Shown: positions 44,566 to 54,046, numbered from the stretch's first letter. The stretch is 64,000 bases of DNA from Lichenibacterium dinghuense (GCF_021730615.1 NZ_JAJLMN010000001.1:496001-560000), one strand, 5' to 3'. Notes: generated by a model not told the origin, from the letters alone. Made by a program: numbers and translations.

Positions 44566-47220
44566 ATGTTGACCAGGATCGTAGCGCGGATCGTCGCCGC
44601 CTGCAGCCGCCACGCCCTCTGGGTCGTGCTGCTGTCGGGCCTCCTCACCGTCCTGTCCGCCTGGTTCGCGGCCACGCATTTCGCGATCAACACGGATTCC
44701 AACACCCTGATCGCGTCGGACCTGCCCTGGCGCCAGCGCCAGGAAGCGTTCAACCGCGCCTTCCCGCAGAACGACGGCCTCATCCTGATGGTGCTCGACG
44801 GCGCGACGCCCGAGGCGGCACAGGACGCCGCCGACCGCATCGTCGCCAAGCTCAAGGACGACAAGAAGAACTTCGACTTCGTGCGCCTGCCGCCCGAGCA
44901 GAGCTTCTTCGGCAAGGACGGCCTGCTGTTCCAGCCCCTGCCCAAGGTGCAGCAGGTCGCCGCGCAGCTCGACAAGGCCGAGCCGCTGATCTCGACCCTG
45001 GCGGCCGACCCGTCGCTGCGCGGCCTGTCGCAGATGGTCGGCATGATGGGCATCGGCATCGAGCAGGGGAAGATCCCGCTCCAGCAGGTGCAGCCCTTCT
45101 TCGCCCACATGGCGGATTCGATCGAGGGTGCGCTCGCCGGCAGGCTCGTGCCCTTCTCGTTCCAGGGCCTCGCGGGTGGCTCGGACGATCAGGCCTATCC
45201 GAACCGCCGCTTCGTGCAGATCAAGCCCAAGCTCGACTACGGCGCGCTGGAGCCCGGCGCCGCCGCGACCGACGTCGTGCACGAGGCCGTCAAGCAGCTG
45301 AACATCGGGCCCGACACCGGCGTCACGGTGCGGCTCACCGGGCAGATCCCGCTCGACGACCAGGAGTTCGGCACGCTGAAGGAGGGCTTCGCCCTCAACT
45401 CGATCCTCACCGTGCTGGCCGTGGTGTTCCTGCTGTGGCTGGCGCTGAAGTCCGGCCGCCTCATCGTGGCGGTGTTCCTCGCCACCGCGGTCGGCCTCGT
45501 CATCACAGCGGCGCTGGGCCTGCTGATGGTGGGCGCCCTCAACCTGATCTCGGTCGCCTTCGCGGTGCTGTTCATCGGCATCGGCGTCGACTTCGGCATC
45601 CAGTTCTCGGTGCGCTACCGCGACGAGCGCTACATCGAGGACGCCCTGGTGCCCGCCATCGTGGGCGCCGGCGTCAAGGCCGGCCGGCCGCTGCTGCTCG
45701 CCGCCGTCGCCACCACGGCCGGCTTCTACTCGTTCCTGCCGACCGACTACCGCGGCGTGTCCGAGCTCGGCCTGATCGCCGGTAGCGGCATGATCATCGC
45801 CTTCGTCACGGCCATCACCTTCCTGCCGGCGCTGCTGAGGCTGTTCAACCCGCCGTCCGAGGGGACGGAGGTGGGCTACACGTTCCTGAAGCCCGTCGAC
45901 CACTTCCTGGAAACCCACCGCGTCCTGGTGATCGCCGCGACGCTCGGGCCGGTGGTCGTGATGTCGCCGCTGCTGTTCCACCTGCACTTCGACTTCAACC
46001 CGCTGAACCTCAACAGCCCGAAGGTCGAGTCCGTCGCCACCATCCTCGACCTCGCCAAGGACCCGAACACGACGCCCTACAAGATCGACGTGCTGGAGCC
46101 CTCGCTCGCCAAGGCCAACGCGGTCGCGGCCGAGATCGCCAAGCTGCCCGAGGTCGCCAGCGCCAAGACGCTCGACGCCTACGTGCCGCCGGACCAGGAC
46201 CCCAAGCTCAAGATCATCGCCGACCTCCGGGACTCGCTCGGCCCGTCGCTGCAGCCCACCGGCGACGACCTCAAGCCAGCGCCCACCGACGCCGAAAACG
46301 TGGAGGCGCTGAAGGGCGCCGCGACGCGCCTGTCCAAGGCGGCGCCGCACGGCACGGGCGAGGCCCGCGCCACGGCCGAGCGCCTCGGCGCCGACTTCAC
46401 CAAGCTCGCGGACGCGAAGCCGGAAGCCCGCGCGCTCGCCAACCAGGCCTTCGTGCCGGCCATGCACCTGCTGATCCAGCAGATCGGGAGCCTGATCTCG
46501 GCCGAGCCCGTGACGGCGGAAACGCTGCCCGCGAGCATCCACCGCGACTGGGTGACGCCGGAAGGCCAGGCGCGCATCGAGGTCACGCCCAAGGACCTGT
46601 CGACCTCCAACGACAACCTGAAGAGCTTCGGCGACGCCGTGCTGACCGTGGCGCCGGACGCGACGGGCCAGCCCATCGTCATCAAGGACTCGGGCGACTC
46701 GGTGATCCACGCCTTCATCGAGGCCGGCCTCTGGGCGCTGGGCTCGATCGCGGTGATCCTGTACCTCGCGCTGCGCCGCGTCACCGACGTGCTGCTGACG
46801 CTGGTGCCGCTGATCCTGGCCGGCCTCCTCACGATGGAGATCACGGTGCTGATCGGCATGCCGCTGAACTTCGCCAACATCATCGCGATCCCGCTGCTGC
46901 TGGGCCTCGGGGTGGCCTTCAAGATCTACTTCGTGCTGGCGTGGCGCGCCGGGCAGCGGCACGTGCTGCAGTCGAGCCTCACCCGCGCGGTGTTCTTCTC
47001 GGCCTCCTGCACCGCGGTGGCGTTCGGCTCGCTGTGGGCGTCGAGCCATCCCGGCACGTCGAGCATGGGCAAGCTGCTCGCCCTGTCGCTGGTCTGCACG
47101 CTGGTGTCGGCGATCTTCTTCCAGCCCGCCCTGATGGGGCCGCCGCGCGACGAGGAGCGCGTCGACCCCGAGGAGGAGGCGCACCGCATCACCCAGGAGT
47201 TCGCCCGCGCGGCGGAGTGA
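44566..47220 (+). CDS. hpnN: Hopanoid transporter HpnN (RND superfamily, MMPL type)
   Basis: An 884-aa RND/MMPL membrane protein that moves hopanoids from the inner to the outer membrane. Two sets of membrane helices are evident: one near the N-terminus (ALWVVLLSGLLTVLSAWFAA), a five-helix block at about 285-420 (AVVFLLWLALKSGRLIVAVF, LFIGIGVDFGIQFSVRYRD), and the second half from about 710 on. HpnN signatures are FAINTDSNTLIASDLPWRQR and FPQNDGLILMVLDG. ATG 44566 starts the family N-terminus; a 25-residue longer frame is not supported. The other hpn genes lie 18 kb away. Confidence 0.93.
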   Translation: MLTRIVARIVAACSRHALWVVLLSGLLTVLSAWFAATHFAINTDSNTLIASDLPWRQRQEAFNRAFPQNDGLILMVLDGATPEAAQDAADRIVAKLKDDKKNFDFVRLPPEQSFFGKDGLLFQPLPKVQQVAAQLDKAEPLISTLAADPSLRGLSQMVGMMGIGIEQGKIPLQQVQPFFAHMADSIEGALAGRLVPFSFQGLAGGSDDQAYPNRRFVQIKPKLDYGALEPGAAATDVVHEAVKQLNIGPDTGVTVRLTGQIPLDDQEFGTLKEGFALNSILTVLAVVFLLWLALKSGRLIVAVFLATAVGLVITAALGLLMVGALNLISVAFAVLFIGIGVDFGIQFSVRYRDERYIEDALVPAIVGAGVKAGRPLLLAAVATTAGFYSFLPTDYRGVSELGLIAGSGMIIAFVTAITFLPALLRLFNPPSEGTEVGYTFLKPVDHFLETHRVLVIAATLGPVVVMSPLLFHLHFDFNPLNLNSPKVESVATILDLAKDPNTTPYKIDVLEPSLAKANAVAAEIAKLPEVASAKTLDAYVPPDQDPKLKIIADLRDSLGPSLQPTGDDLKPAPTDAENVEALKGAATRLSKAAPHGTGEARATAERLGADFTKLADAKPEARALANQAFVPAMHLLIQQIGSLISAEPVTAETLPASIHRDWVTPEGQARIEVTPKDLSTSNDNLKSFGDAVLTVAPDATGQPIVIKDSGDSVIHAFIEAGLWALGSIAVILYLALRRVTDVLLTLVPLILAGLLTMEITVLIGMPLNFANIIAIPLLLGLGVAFKIYFVLAWRAGQRHVLQSSLTRAVFFSASCTAVAFGSLWASSHPGTSSMGKLLALSLVCTLVSAIFFQPALMGPPRDEERVDPEEEAHRITQEFARAAE

Positions 47221-47428
47221 TCGGGCGGGCGGGCGATCCCCGCCCGCTCCCGCGTTCGGGGATGGCACGCCTACGGCGGCCGGGGTTGCGGGCTACAAGG
47301 GCTTGTGGTGCTTCTGCGCGCAGCGGAGCCGCAGAGCCCGCTCCCGGTCCGGGCGCGTCGTGTGTGGTCGCCCGGCCGCGGTTCCAACCCGACATCGGGC
47401 GGTCACCCGCCCTAAGAAGGAAAACTCC

Positions 47429-47629
47429 ATGACCTATCGGATCGTGGCGCGGAACTCCGACGCCTCCACGGGCATCGCCAAGCCCACCGCCGCCGAAGCC
47501 CTGCAGGCCGTGCGCCAGCTCAGCGGCGAGGGCTTCAGCCTGACGGCCATCATCGACGACGACGGCGACGCCGTCCCGGTCGAGACCCTCGAAGAGCTGG
47601 CGCGGCACGAGGGCGTGTCCTCGCACTGA
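47429..47629 (+). CDS. Small hypothetical protein
   Basis: A 66-aa protein (TYRIVARNSDASTGIAKPTA, then EALQAVRQLSGEGFSLTAII and an acidic DDDGD turn). A good AAGAAGGA lies 6 bases before the ATG. The beta-alpha-beta order suggests a small globular fold, seen as uncharacterised singletons in Methylobacterium-like genomes. Function unknown. Confidence 0.6.
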   Translation: MTYRIVARNSDASTGIAKPTAAEALQAVRQLSGEGFSLTAIIDDDGDAVPVETLEELARHEGVSSH

Positions 47630-47803
47630 GCCCTCGCGGGCGGCCTGGCCTGCCGTGGATCGCCCGCTCAAAAAGATGGAACGACGGCATCGAGCCCCGG
47701 TGCCGAGACCCCACAGCTCTTCGGCGGAAGAGGTCGGGGAGAGTGGGTGCGATTTCGCAGGGGTTCGCCGACCCCTCGTCATCGCCTTGCCGGCCCTGGA
47801 GCA

Positions 47804-47820
47804 CCACCTCCGGGAGGTGG
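47804..47820. repeat. 17-bp perfect palindrome downstream of higA
   Basis: CCACCTCC-g-GGAGGTGG, perfectly symmetric about one base. It lies 39 bases past the higA stop in a 229-base gap that otherwise shows nothing recognisable. It could be a weak terminator or a protein site. Confidence 0.4.
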
Positions 47821-47858
47821 CTGGCTTTCAGAACGGGCTCGTCGACACACCCGAGCGG

Positions 47859-48167
47859 TCAGGCCGCCGTCGCCAGCGGTTTGGCTCGCTCGATCCGCGC
47901 CATCTGCTCGGGCGAGTGCATCACCTCCCAGAGGTCGAGACGCCTCTGCACGTTGAGCCAGAATTCGGGACTGTTGCCGAACACACGCGCAAGGACCAGC
48001 GCCAGCCCGGCCGTGACCGGACGTCGGCCCTCGCAGATCTCGTCGATCGTGTCATGCTGCACGGCCATCGCCTCGGCCAGCGATGCGGACGTCAGTCCCA
48101 TCGGCTGAAGGAACTCTTCGACGAGGATCTCACCGACCGTCGCCGGCTTGCGCTCCGTCATCAGCAT
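47859..48167 (-). CDS. higA: Antitoxin HigA (XRE family)
   Basis: A 102-aa antitoxin. The VGEILVEEFLQPMGLTSASL opening and the HTH region LAEAMAVQHDTIDEICEGRR, then FGNSPEFWLNVQRRLDLWEV, are the standard HigA/VapI addiction-module pattern. It binds and silences the upstream toxin and represses the operon. The start at 48167 (MLMTERKPA) is favoured by GAGG six bases before it. Nine bases separate it from the toxin stop. Confidence 0.92.
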   Translation of the reverse strand: MLMTERKPATVGEILVEEFLQPMGLTSASLAEAMAVQHDTIDEICEGRRPVTAGLALVLARVFGNSPEFWLNVQRRLDLWEVMHSPEQMARIERAKPLATAA

Positions 48168-48175
48168 GCGAAACC

Positions 48176-48472
48176 TCACCGGTACGTGTGGTCGTCGAGG
48201 TAGAGGTCCGACGCCTCGCCCCGGCTGCCATCCCAAACGAAGATCAACCGCCACTGTCCGTTCACGCGGATCGAATGAAAGCCGTCGAGCGAACCCTTCA
48301 ACTTCTCGAAGTGATTGCCGGGCGGCACGCGCAGATCCTGATCCGAGACCGCGTCGTCGATCAACTGCAGCTTACGAAACAAACGCGCTTCGACGTCGGC
48401 CGGGATTTCACGATGCCGAACGTCGTGGAAGAAGAACCGTCGCAGCCACTCGTCTCGGAACCCGACGATCAT
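48176..48472 (-). CDS. higB: Toxin HigB (RelE/ParE superfamily)
   Basis: A 98-aa RelE/ParE-fold mRNA interferase. The opening MIVGFRDEWLRRFF, the central LQLIDDAVSDQDLRVPPGNH with FEKLKG, and the final GQWRLIFVWDGSRGEASDLY match HigB, with the conserved Arg/His and the DLYLDDH end. It cleaves translated mRNA when HigA is degraded. The toxin-first order is typical for higBA. No mobile-element sequence is seen around the pair. Confidence 0.93.
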   Translation of the reverse strand: MIVGFRDEWLRRFFFHDVRHREIPADVEARLFRKLQLIDDAVSDQDLRVPPGNHFEKLKGSLDGFHSIRVNGQWRLIFVWDGSRGEASDLYLDDHTYR

Positions 48473-48633
48473 GCTCCGTCTCCGTCAAGCGAGAGCCGCC
48501 GTCGTCCGGGCCTCGCTCGCGATTTCAGTCCAGCGCTTCGGAGATCATCGTATCGTCCTCAGACGGAGTCCATCGAGGACGGGGCTGACCCGCAGGGATG
48601 CACGCGGGTCTGCTCGGCGCCGTAGACCGCGCC

Positions 48634-50055
48634 TCACCCCTGCCCGACGTAGGCGAGCCGGATGTTGTTGGTCGCGCCCGGCGAGCCGAAGGGGAAACCC
48701 GCCACCACGATGACGCGGTCGCCCTTCTCGGCGAAGCCCTCGCCGAGCGCGAGGCGGCAGGCGCGGTTGGCCATGTCGTCGCCCGTCTTGGCGTCCTCGG
48801 CGATGACCGGGTGGATGCCCCAGGCGAGGCACAGCCGCCGCGCAGACTCGCTCTGCGGCGTCAGCGCCAGCACCGGCACGGTGGGGCGCTCGCGCGCGAT
48901 GCGCAGGCCCGTCGATCCCGAGGCCGTCCAGGCCACGATGGCCTTGAGGTCCAGGGTTTCGGCGATGTCGCGGACCGCGTGCGCCATGGCGTCGGCGCCC
49001 GTGCGCTCGGGCTCGGCGCGCTGCGCCGCGATGATACCGGCGTAGAGGGGATCGCGCTCCACCTCCTCGGCGATGCGGTTCATGGTCGCCACCGCCTCGA
49101 CGGGGAACTGGCCCGACGCCGACTCGGCCGACAGCATGACGGCGTCGGCGCCCTCGAACACCGCCTGCGCCACGTCGGACACCTCGGCGCGGGTCGGCAC
49201 CGGCGAGGTGATCATCGACTCCAGCATCTGCGTCGCCACCACCACGGGCTTGCCGAGGCGGCGCGCCATGCGGGTGATGCGCTTTTGCAGGCCGGGCACC
49301 TTCTCGAGCGGCATCTCGACGCCGAGGTCGCCGCGCGCCACCATCAGGGCGTCCGACATCTCGATGATCTCGTCGAGCCGGTCGATGGCCTGCGGCTTCT
49401 CGATCTTGGACAGCACCAGGGCGCGGCCGCGCGCGATCTTCTTGACCTCGGCCACGTCGTCGGCGCGCTGCACGAACGACACCGCGATCCAGTCGACGCC
49501 CTCGTTCAGCGCCGCGTCGAGGTCGGAGCGGTCCTTGGCCGTCATGGCCGAGACCAGGATCTCCGTGTCGGGCAGGCTCACGCCCTTGCGGTTGGAGATG
49601 CGGCCGGGGACCTCGACGGTGGCGACGGCGCGCGTGTCGGTCGCCTCCGTCACGCGCAGTTTCACCTTGCCGTCGTCGATCAGCATGGCGTGGCCGGGGC
49701 GCAGCGCCCGCAGGATCTCGGGGTGGGGCAGGTGCACGCGGTTCGCGTCGCCAGGGGTGGGGTCGGCGTCGAGCACGAAGCTGTCGCCCTTCAGGAGATC
49801 GACGCCAGTGTCGGCGAAGGTGCCGACGCGCAGCTTCGGCCCCTGCAGGTCGACCAGGATGCCGACCGGGCGGCCGAAGCGCTCTTCCAGGGCCCGGATG
49901 GCGCGCACCCGCTCGCGCATGGCGTCGTGGCTGGCGTGGCTCATGTTGATGCGGAACACGTCGGCGCCCGCCTCGAACAGCCGTGCCAGCACGGCGGGAT
50001 CCTGGGAAGCCGGCCCCAGCGTCGCCAGGATCTTCACGCGGCGCAGTCGTCTCAT
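48634..50055 (-). CDS. pyk: Pyruvate kinase
   Basis: A 473-aa pyruvate kinase, converting phosphoenolpyruvate and ADP to pyruvate and ATP. Signatures are KILATLGPAS at the start, FRINMSHASH, the active-site SKIEKPQAIDRLDEI, the metal-site VARGDLGVEMPLEKVP, and ATQMLESMI. The C-terminal regulatory domain is complete (VAWTASGSTGLRIARERP). GGGGAGA precedes the ATG. A DUF1036 gene lies upstream, in the same direction, as seen in other rhizobia. Confidence 0.96.
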   Translation of the reverse strand: MRRLRRVKILATLGPASQDPAVLARLFEAGADVFRINMSHASHDAMRERVRAIRALEERFGRPVGILVDLQGPKLRVGTFADTGVDLLKGDSFVLDADPTPGDANRVHLPHPEILRALRPGHAMLIDDGKVKLRVTEATDTRAVATVEVPGRISNRKGVSLPDTEILVSAMTAKDRSDLDAALNEGVDWIAVSFVQRADDVAEVKKIARGRALVLSKIEKPQAIDRLDEIIEMSDALMVARGDLGVEMPLEKVPGLQKRITRMARRLGKPVVVATQMLESMITSPVPTRAEVSDVAQAVFEGADAVMLSAESASGQFPVEAVATMNRIAEEVERDPLYAGIIAAQRAEPERTGADAMAHAVRDIAETLDLKAIVAWTASGSTGLRIARERPTVPVLALTPQSESARRLCLAWGIHPVIAEDAKTGDDMANRACRLALGEGFAEKGDRVIVVAGFPFGSPGATNNIRLAYVGQG

Positions 50056-50230
50056 GCTCGTCTCCCCACCGGCCTTCCGGGCTGCCCTGCGGGCGCGCTC
50101 CGGCCTTCTGATCCGAACCGCGGCCGGGTCGCTTCGATCCGGGGCGGCTCGCGTCACGCCCGCGGCACAACGGGGCCGGGGCAAGTTGGTTCGGCGCGCC
50201 CCCGTCTGCGCGGGGTGCGCGCGAAGCGCG

Positions 50231-50764
50231 TCAGTGGGCCGGAGCGGGCTGGGGCGGCGCGCCCTGCGCGGCCGTCGCCGGGGCCGCCTTGGCCGCGGTC
50301 GGCTGCGCCGGGGCGGGCGCGGTCGGGGCCGCCGAGCCCGCGACGGCGCCGGCCTTGCCGGGGTCGGTCAGCTGCACGGTCCAATCCTTGGCGTCCTTGC
50401 CGGTGTCGATTTCCAGGAAGCCCGTCCGGTCGAAGCCGCGCACGAAGCAGTCCTGCCGCCCGTCGATGCGGAACTCGCGGTCGCGGGTGCACATGAAGGC
50501 GCGGCCCTTCCACTCGCCGCCGCTCTCGTCGATGCCGTAAACGTAGTAGAACTGCGCCGTCAGCGCGCCGCCGAGCAGCGTCTCGCAGGTGTTGGCCTTG
50601 AGGTTCCACCAGCCTTCCGACACCCAGGCCGCGCCGTTGGTGTAGGCCAGCGCCACCGAGGTCCGGCTCGCCGTGTTGTTGCACACGCGGAAGTCGGCGC
50701 GGGCCGCCGGCGCGGCGAGGCACAGCGCGGCGAGGGCGGCGAGGGTGGAAAGCGGGAGGCGCAT
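50231..50764 (-). CDS. DUF1036 domain secreted protein
   Basis: A 177-aa periplasmic protein. A signal peptide (about 1-23, LSTLAALAALCLAAPAARA) leads into the DUF1036 domain: DFRVCNNTASRTSVALAYTN, EGWWNLKANTCETLL and FYYVYGIDESGGEW. The tail after residue 135 is Ala/Pro-rich. Function unknown. An alternative GTG start at 50782 overlaps the EamA stop by GTGA and would add six residues before the signal; ATG 50764 fits the signal peptide better. Confidence 0.88.
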   Translation of the reverse strand: MRLPLSTLAALAALCLAAPAARADFRVCNNTASRTSVALAYTNGAAWVSEGWWNLKANTCETLLGGALTAQFYYVYGIDESGGEWKGRAFMCTRDREFRIDGRQDCFVRGFDRTGFLEIDTGKDAKDWTVQLTDPGKAGAVAGSAAPTAPAPAQPTAAKAAPATAAQGAPPQPAPAH

Positions 50765-50778
50765 GGCTTCGGAAAACC

Positions 50779-51711
50779 TCACGGTGCGACGGCGGCCGAC
50801 GGGCGGGGGCGGGCGATCCAGATGCCGGCCAGGATGACGACGCCGCCGGCGGCCTGGACGGGCGTGACGGCCTCGCCCAGCACCGCCCAGGCGATGCCGG
50901 CCGCCGCCACGGCTTCGAGAAAGATCACCAGCGACGAGAACGCGGCCGGCAGGCGGCCCAGCGCCACCGACAGCAGCCCCTGCCCGCCCGCGTGGCTCAC
51001 CAGCGCCAGGGCCAGCAGCACGGCCCAGCCGTAGGCCGAGCGGGGCAGCAGGTGCGGCTCCAGCAGCAGCGCGGCGGCGAACAGGAGCAGCGCGGTGACG
51101 ACGCTCATCTCGAAGGTGACGCGCGCCGCGCCGGTGCGGACGCGGGCGGCCCCGACAGCGAGGAAGTAGAGGCCGAAGAACACGCCCGTGACGATGCCGA
51201 GCCCGTCGCCGACCGCGTGGGCCGGGTCGAAGGCCAGGCTCTGCGCCACCAACGCGGCGCCGCCGAGCACGCACAGGCCGAGCCCCGACAGCACCGGGCC
51301 GCCGACGCGCTGGCCGAGCAGCAGCCAGCCGAACAGCACCACCCAGATCGGCGCGCAGGTGGCGAAGAAGGTCGCGTTGGCGATCGTGGTCTTCATCACC
51401 GCCAGGTGCCAGAAGAACAGGTCGCCGGCGAACACGAGCCCGGCCAGCAGGGTCGGGCGGGTGAAGCGGGCGCGCGGCGCGCCCGCGGGGGCCTGCGCCT
51501 CCTCGGCCCGCATCCAGGCCCACAGCACCGGCAGGGCCAGCGCCACGCGCCAGAAGGCGCTGGCGAAGGGGCCCACGTCGGCCAGCCGCACGAGGCTCGG
51601 CGAGATGCTCATGGCCAGCGCGGCCGACACCATGGCGGCGATGCCGAGCGCCACGCCGGGCGGGAGCGCCGCGGGGGCGGCGGGCAGCGCGGGCGTGTCG
51701 GCGTCGAGCAT
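50779..51711 (-). CDS. EamA/DMT family transporter
   Basis: A 310-aa drug/metabolite exporter with ten hydrophobic segments and two EamA repeats. The first spans about 18-150 (SPSLVRLADVGPFASAFWRV, the repeat hallmark), the second about 165-300, ending in VVILAGIWIARPRP. Substrate unknown. ATG 51711 (MLDADTPAL) is preferred over a 36-residue longer frame rich in Arg/Gly. It is co-oriented with, and partly overlaps, the DUF1036 gene. Confidence 0.88.
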   Translation of the reverse strand: MLDADTPALPAAPAALPPGVALGIAAMVSAALAMSISPSLVRLADVGPFASAFWRVALALPVLWAWMRAEEAQAPAGAPRARFTRPTLLAGLVFAGDLFFWHLAVMKTTIANATFFATCAPIWVVLFGWLLLGQRVGGPVLSGLGLCVLGGAALVAQSLAFDPAHAVGDGLGIVTGVFFGLYFLAVGAARVRTGAARVTFEMSVVTALLLFAAALLLEPHLLPRSAYGWAVLLALALVSHAGGQGLLSVALGRLPAAFSSLVIFLEAVAAAGIAWAVLGEAVTPVQAAGGVVILAGIWIARPRPSAAVAP

Positions 51712-51831
51712 TCGGGGTCCCGCGCGGGGCCGGAAGGCCCCTCGGGCTCCGGGCTGTGCTTTGTGGTGTCCGGCCGCGGGCGACTCTATGGTCGCGCGGC
51801 CCGTCATCGCGGAACCCAATAGGCCAGGACC

Positions 51832-52674
51832 ATGCCTTTAGCCAGCCCAGACACGACCGAGCCCTTCCCGCCGGTGCGCCGCATCGAGGGACGGCTCGAC
51901 GCCGGGCTGCTGCTGCTCTGCGACCACGCCTCGAACGCCCTGCCGCCGGCCTACGGGCGGCTGGGCCTGCCCGAAGCCCAGTTCGAACGCCACATCGCCT
52001 ACGACATCGGCGCGCGGCGGGCCACGGAGGCGATGGCGGAGGCGCTCGGCGCGCCGGCCCTGTTCACCACCTATTCGCGCCTGCTGATCGACCCGAACCG
52101 CGGCGCCCACGATCCGACGCTGGTGATGCGCCTGTCCGACGGCGCGATCGTGCCCGGCAACGCCCGCATCGACGAGGCCGAGATCGAGCGCCGCCGCGCC
52201 GCCTACTACCGCCCCTACCACGAGGCGGTCGCGGACGCGCTGCGCGCCATGGCGGCCACCGGCACGGTGCCGGCCATCGTGTCGATGCACAGCTTCACGC
52301 CGTTCTGGAAGGACGTGCCGCGGCCCTGGCACGTCGGGCTGCTGTGGGATGACGACCCGCGGCTCGCCGCGCCGCTCTTCGAGGCGCTGAAGGCCGAGCC
52401 GGACCTCCAGCCCTGGGCGGAGCGGGTCGGCGACAACGAGCCCTACGACGGCGCCCTGCCGGGCGACACCATCGACACGCACGCGACGCGCAACGGCTAC
52501 GCCAACGTGCTGGTCGAGGTGCGCCAGGACCTGATGGCGACGGACGCGGAGGCCGAGGCCTGGGGCGCGCGCCTCGCGCGGCTGCTTGCGCCGATCCTCC
52601 GGCGCCCCGACATCCACGAGGTGAGGTTCTTCGGCCCCCGCGCGGGGGCCGGCCGCCGCTTGGCGGCGCTCTGA
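51832..52674 (+). CDS. N-formylglutamate amidohydrolase family protein
   Basis: A 280-aa zinc amidohydrolase of the FGase family. Known members release formate from N-formyl-L-glutamate in one histidine-degradation route, but no hut genes adjoin. Motifs are LLLCDHASNALPPAYGRLGL near residue 27, YDIGARR near 55, FTTYSRLLIDPNRGAHDPTL near 82, and MHSFTPFWKD near 154. The start is ATG. It diverges from the EamA gene and is followed 18 bases later by the DUF1244 gene. Confidence 0.9.
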   Translation: MPLASPDTTEPFPPVRRIEGRLDAGLLLLCDHASNALPPAYGRLGLPEAQFERHIAYDIGARRATEAMAEALGAPALFTTYSRLLIDPNRGAHDPTLVMRLSDGAIVPGNARIDEAEIERRRAAYYRPYHEAVADALRAMAATGTVPAIVSMHSFTPFWKDVPRPWHVGLLWDDDPRLAAPLFEALKAEPDLQPWAERVGDNEPYDGALPGDTIDTHATRNGYANVLVEVRQDLMATDAEAEAWGARLARLLAPILRRPDIHEVRFFGPRAGAGRRLAAL

Positions 52675-52692
52675 CAGGGGGAAGTGGGCGCG

Positions 52693-53013
52693 ATGGACTA
52701 CGAGATCGACTACGCCATGCAGACCGAGCTCGAGGCGGCGGTGTTCCGCCGCCTCGTGGCGCACCTGCGGCAGCACACCGAGGTGCAGAACATCGACCTG
52801 ATGAACCTCGCCGGGTTCTGCCGCAACTGCCTCGGCAACTGGTTCGCCGAGGCCGCCAACGAGCGCGGCCTGCCGCTCACGCGCGACGACGGCCGCGAGA
52901 AGGTCTACGGCATGCCCTACGCGGAATGGAAGGCGCTGTACCAGACCGAGGCCGCGCCCGCCGCGCAGGCCGAGTTCGCGGCCCGCGCGGACGGCGGACA
53001 CGGGGCGGCGTGA
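52693..53013 (+). CDS. DUF1244 domain protein
   Basis: A 106-aa cytoplasmic protein of the short DUF1244 family. Its hallmark is VFRRLVAHLRQHTEVQNIDL, then NLAGFCRNCLGNWF with paired Cys and the GMPYAEWK block. A structural homolog binds metal through such residues, but no function is known. ATG 52693 is favoured by AGGGGGA at 52676 over an in-frame GTG nine bases earlier. Its stop overlaps the next start (GTGA). Confidence 0.9.
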   Translation: MDYEIDYAMQTELEAAVFRRLVAHLRQHTEVQNIDLMNLAGFCRNCLGNWFAEAANERGLPLTRDDGREKVYGMPYAEWKALYQTEAAPAAQAEFAARADGGHGAA

Positions 53014-53735
53014 CCGAAACGCCGCCGGTGCGCCTCGCCTGGGCGGAGGCCCGCATCGTCGAGCGCGAGGCGGTGACGCCCACCGTCGCGCGGTTCCGCT
53101 TCGCCGTGGGCTGGGCGCAGCCGCACCGCGCGGGCCAATCCGTCGAGCTGCGGCTCACCGCGCCGGACGGCTACGCGGCGCACCGCTTCTACTCGATCGC
53201 CTCGCCGCCGTCGCAGCGGGGCACGGTCGACCTCCTGGTCGCGCTCGCGGCGGACGGCGAGGTGTCGCGCTTCTTCCACGAGGCCGCGGAGGTCGGCGAC
53301 GCGATCGAGCTGCGCGGGCCGGTGGGCCTGCCCTTCTCCTGGGCGCCGGAGGACGGCGGCCCGGTTCTGCTCGTCGGCGGCGGCTCGGGGGTCGCGCCGC
53401 TGCTCGCCATGCTGCGCGAGCGCGCGGCCGCGGCGCCCGCGGTGCCGATGGCGCTGCTCTGCGCGGCCCGCACCCGCGCCGAAGCCCTGTACCTCGACGA
53501 GCTCGAAGCGCGGGCGCGCGACGAGGCGGGCTTCGGCCTCGTCCTGCGCTTGAGCCGCGAGGGCGAAGCGCGGCGCCCTGACCGCGCCGCGGTGGCGGCC
53601 GCCCTGGCGCTCCTGCCGGCGCCGCCGGCCCGCGCCTACCTGTGCGGCTCGTCGGGCTTCGTGGAGGCCATGACGGCGCTGCTGCTCGACGCCGGGGTCG
53701 CGCCCCGCGCCGTCAGGACGGAGCGCTTCGGGTGA
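53010..53735 (+). CDS. FAD/NAD(P)-binding oxidoreductase (FNR-like)
   Basis: A 241-aa flavin reductase of the ferredoxin-reductase fold, without a fused ferredoxin domain. The FAD site is HRFYSIASPPSQ near residue 55, and the pyridine-nucleotide site is LLVGGGSGVAPLLAML near 124 and YLCGSSGFVEAMT near 211. It could serve as reductase for an oxygenase not encoded here. The GTG start overlaps the DUF1244 stop, so the two are coupled. The second FNR-type gene in the window besides fpr. Confidence 0.87.
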   Translation: MTETPPVRLAWAEARIVEREAVTPTVARFRFAVGWAQPHRAGQSVELRLTAPDGYAAHRFYSIASPPSQRGTVDLLVALAADGEVSRFFHEAAEVGDAIELRGPVGLPFSWAPEDGGPVLLVGGGSGVAPLLAMLRERAAAAPAVPMALLCAARTRAEALYLDELEARARDEAGFGLVLRLSREGEARRPDRAAVAAALALLPAPPARAYLCGSSGFVEAMTALLLDAGVAPRAVRTERFG

Positions 53736-53842
53736 CGCGCCCGCCCCATACCGCTTTCGCCTGACCGCTCCGCAGCGCGGAAACGGGCTTCGCCCATACG
53801 CCGCGCGGGCTCCCGATCCGCGACCCGGCTCGCTCGGCCGCA

Positions 53843-54046
53843 TCACAGCATCGGCAGCAGCACCCCGAGCGCCAGCACCCCGTAGGCCGCCACCGCCAGC
53901 CACAGGCGGTGCGCCGCGACGAAGCCCTGGCCGATCGGCAGGTGGAAGCGCAGCGACAGGGTCGCCGCGAGCACCAGCGCGAGCGAGGCCGCGAAGGTCG
54001 CGAGCCGGGGTGCGCCCAGGCCGAAGCCGCCGCGTCGTTGAGCCAT
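53843..54046 (-). CDS. Small two-helix membrane protein
   Basis: A 67-aa protein with an Arg/Gly N-terminus and two hydrophobic helices (LATFAASLALVLAATLSLRF and LWLAVAAYGVLALGVLLPML). GAGGGGA lies six bases before the ATG, which supports translation. It faces away from the DUF1800 gene across a shared 116-base region. No family recognised. Confidence 0.6.
   Translation of the reverse strand: MAQRRGGFGLGAPRLATFAASLALVLAATLSLRFHLPIGQGFVAAHRLWLAVAAYGVLALGVLLPML

Noticed and set aside
44410-47268. 952-residue open frame on the minus strand
   Set aside because: It lies fully antisense to hpnN, whose translation has clear RND motifs. The minus product is Arg/Gly/Glu/Val-rich without any domain, as expected from high-GC codon use.
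47636-47667. GCGGGCG/CGCCCGC hairpin as terminator of the 66-aa gene
   Set aside because: The adjacent run is of A residues on the plus strand and lies on the wrong side for a minus-strand terminator.
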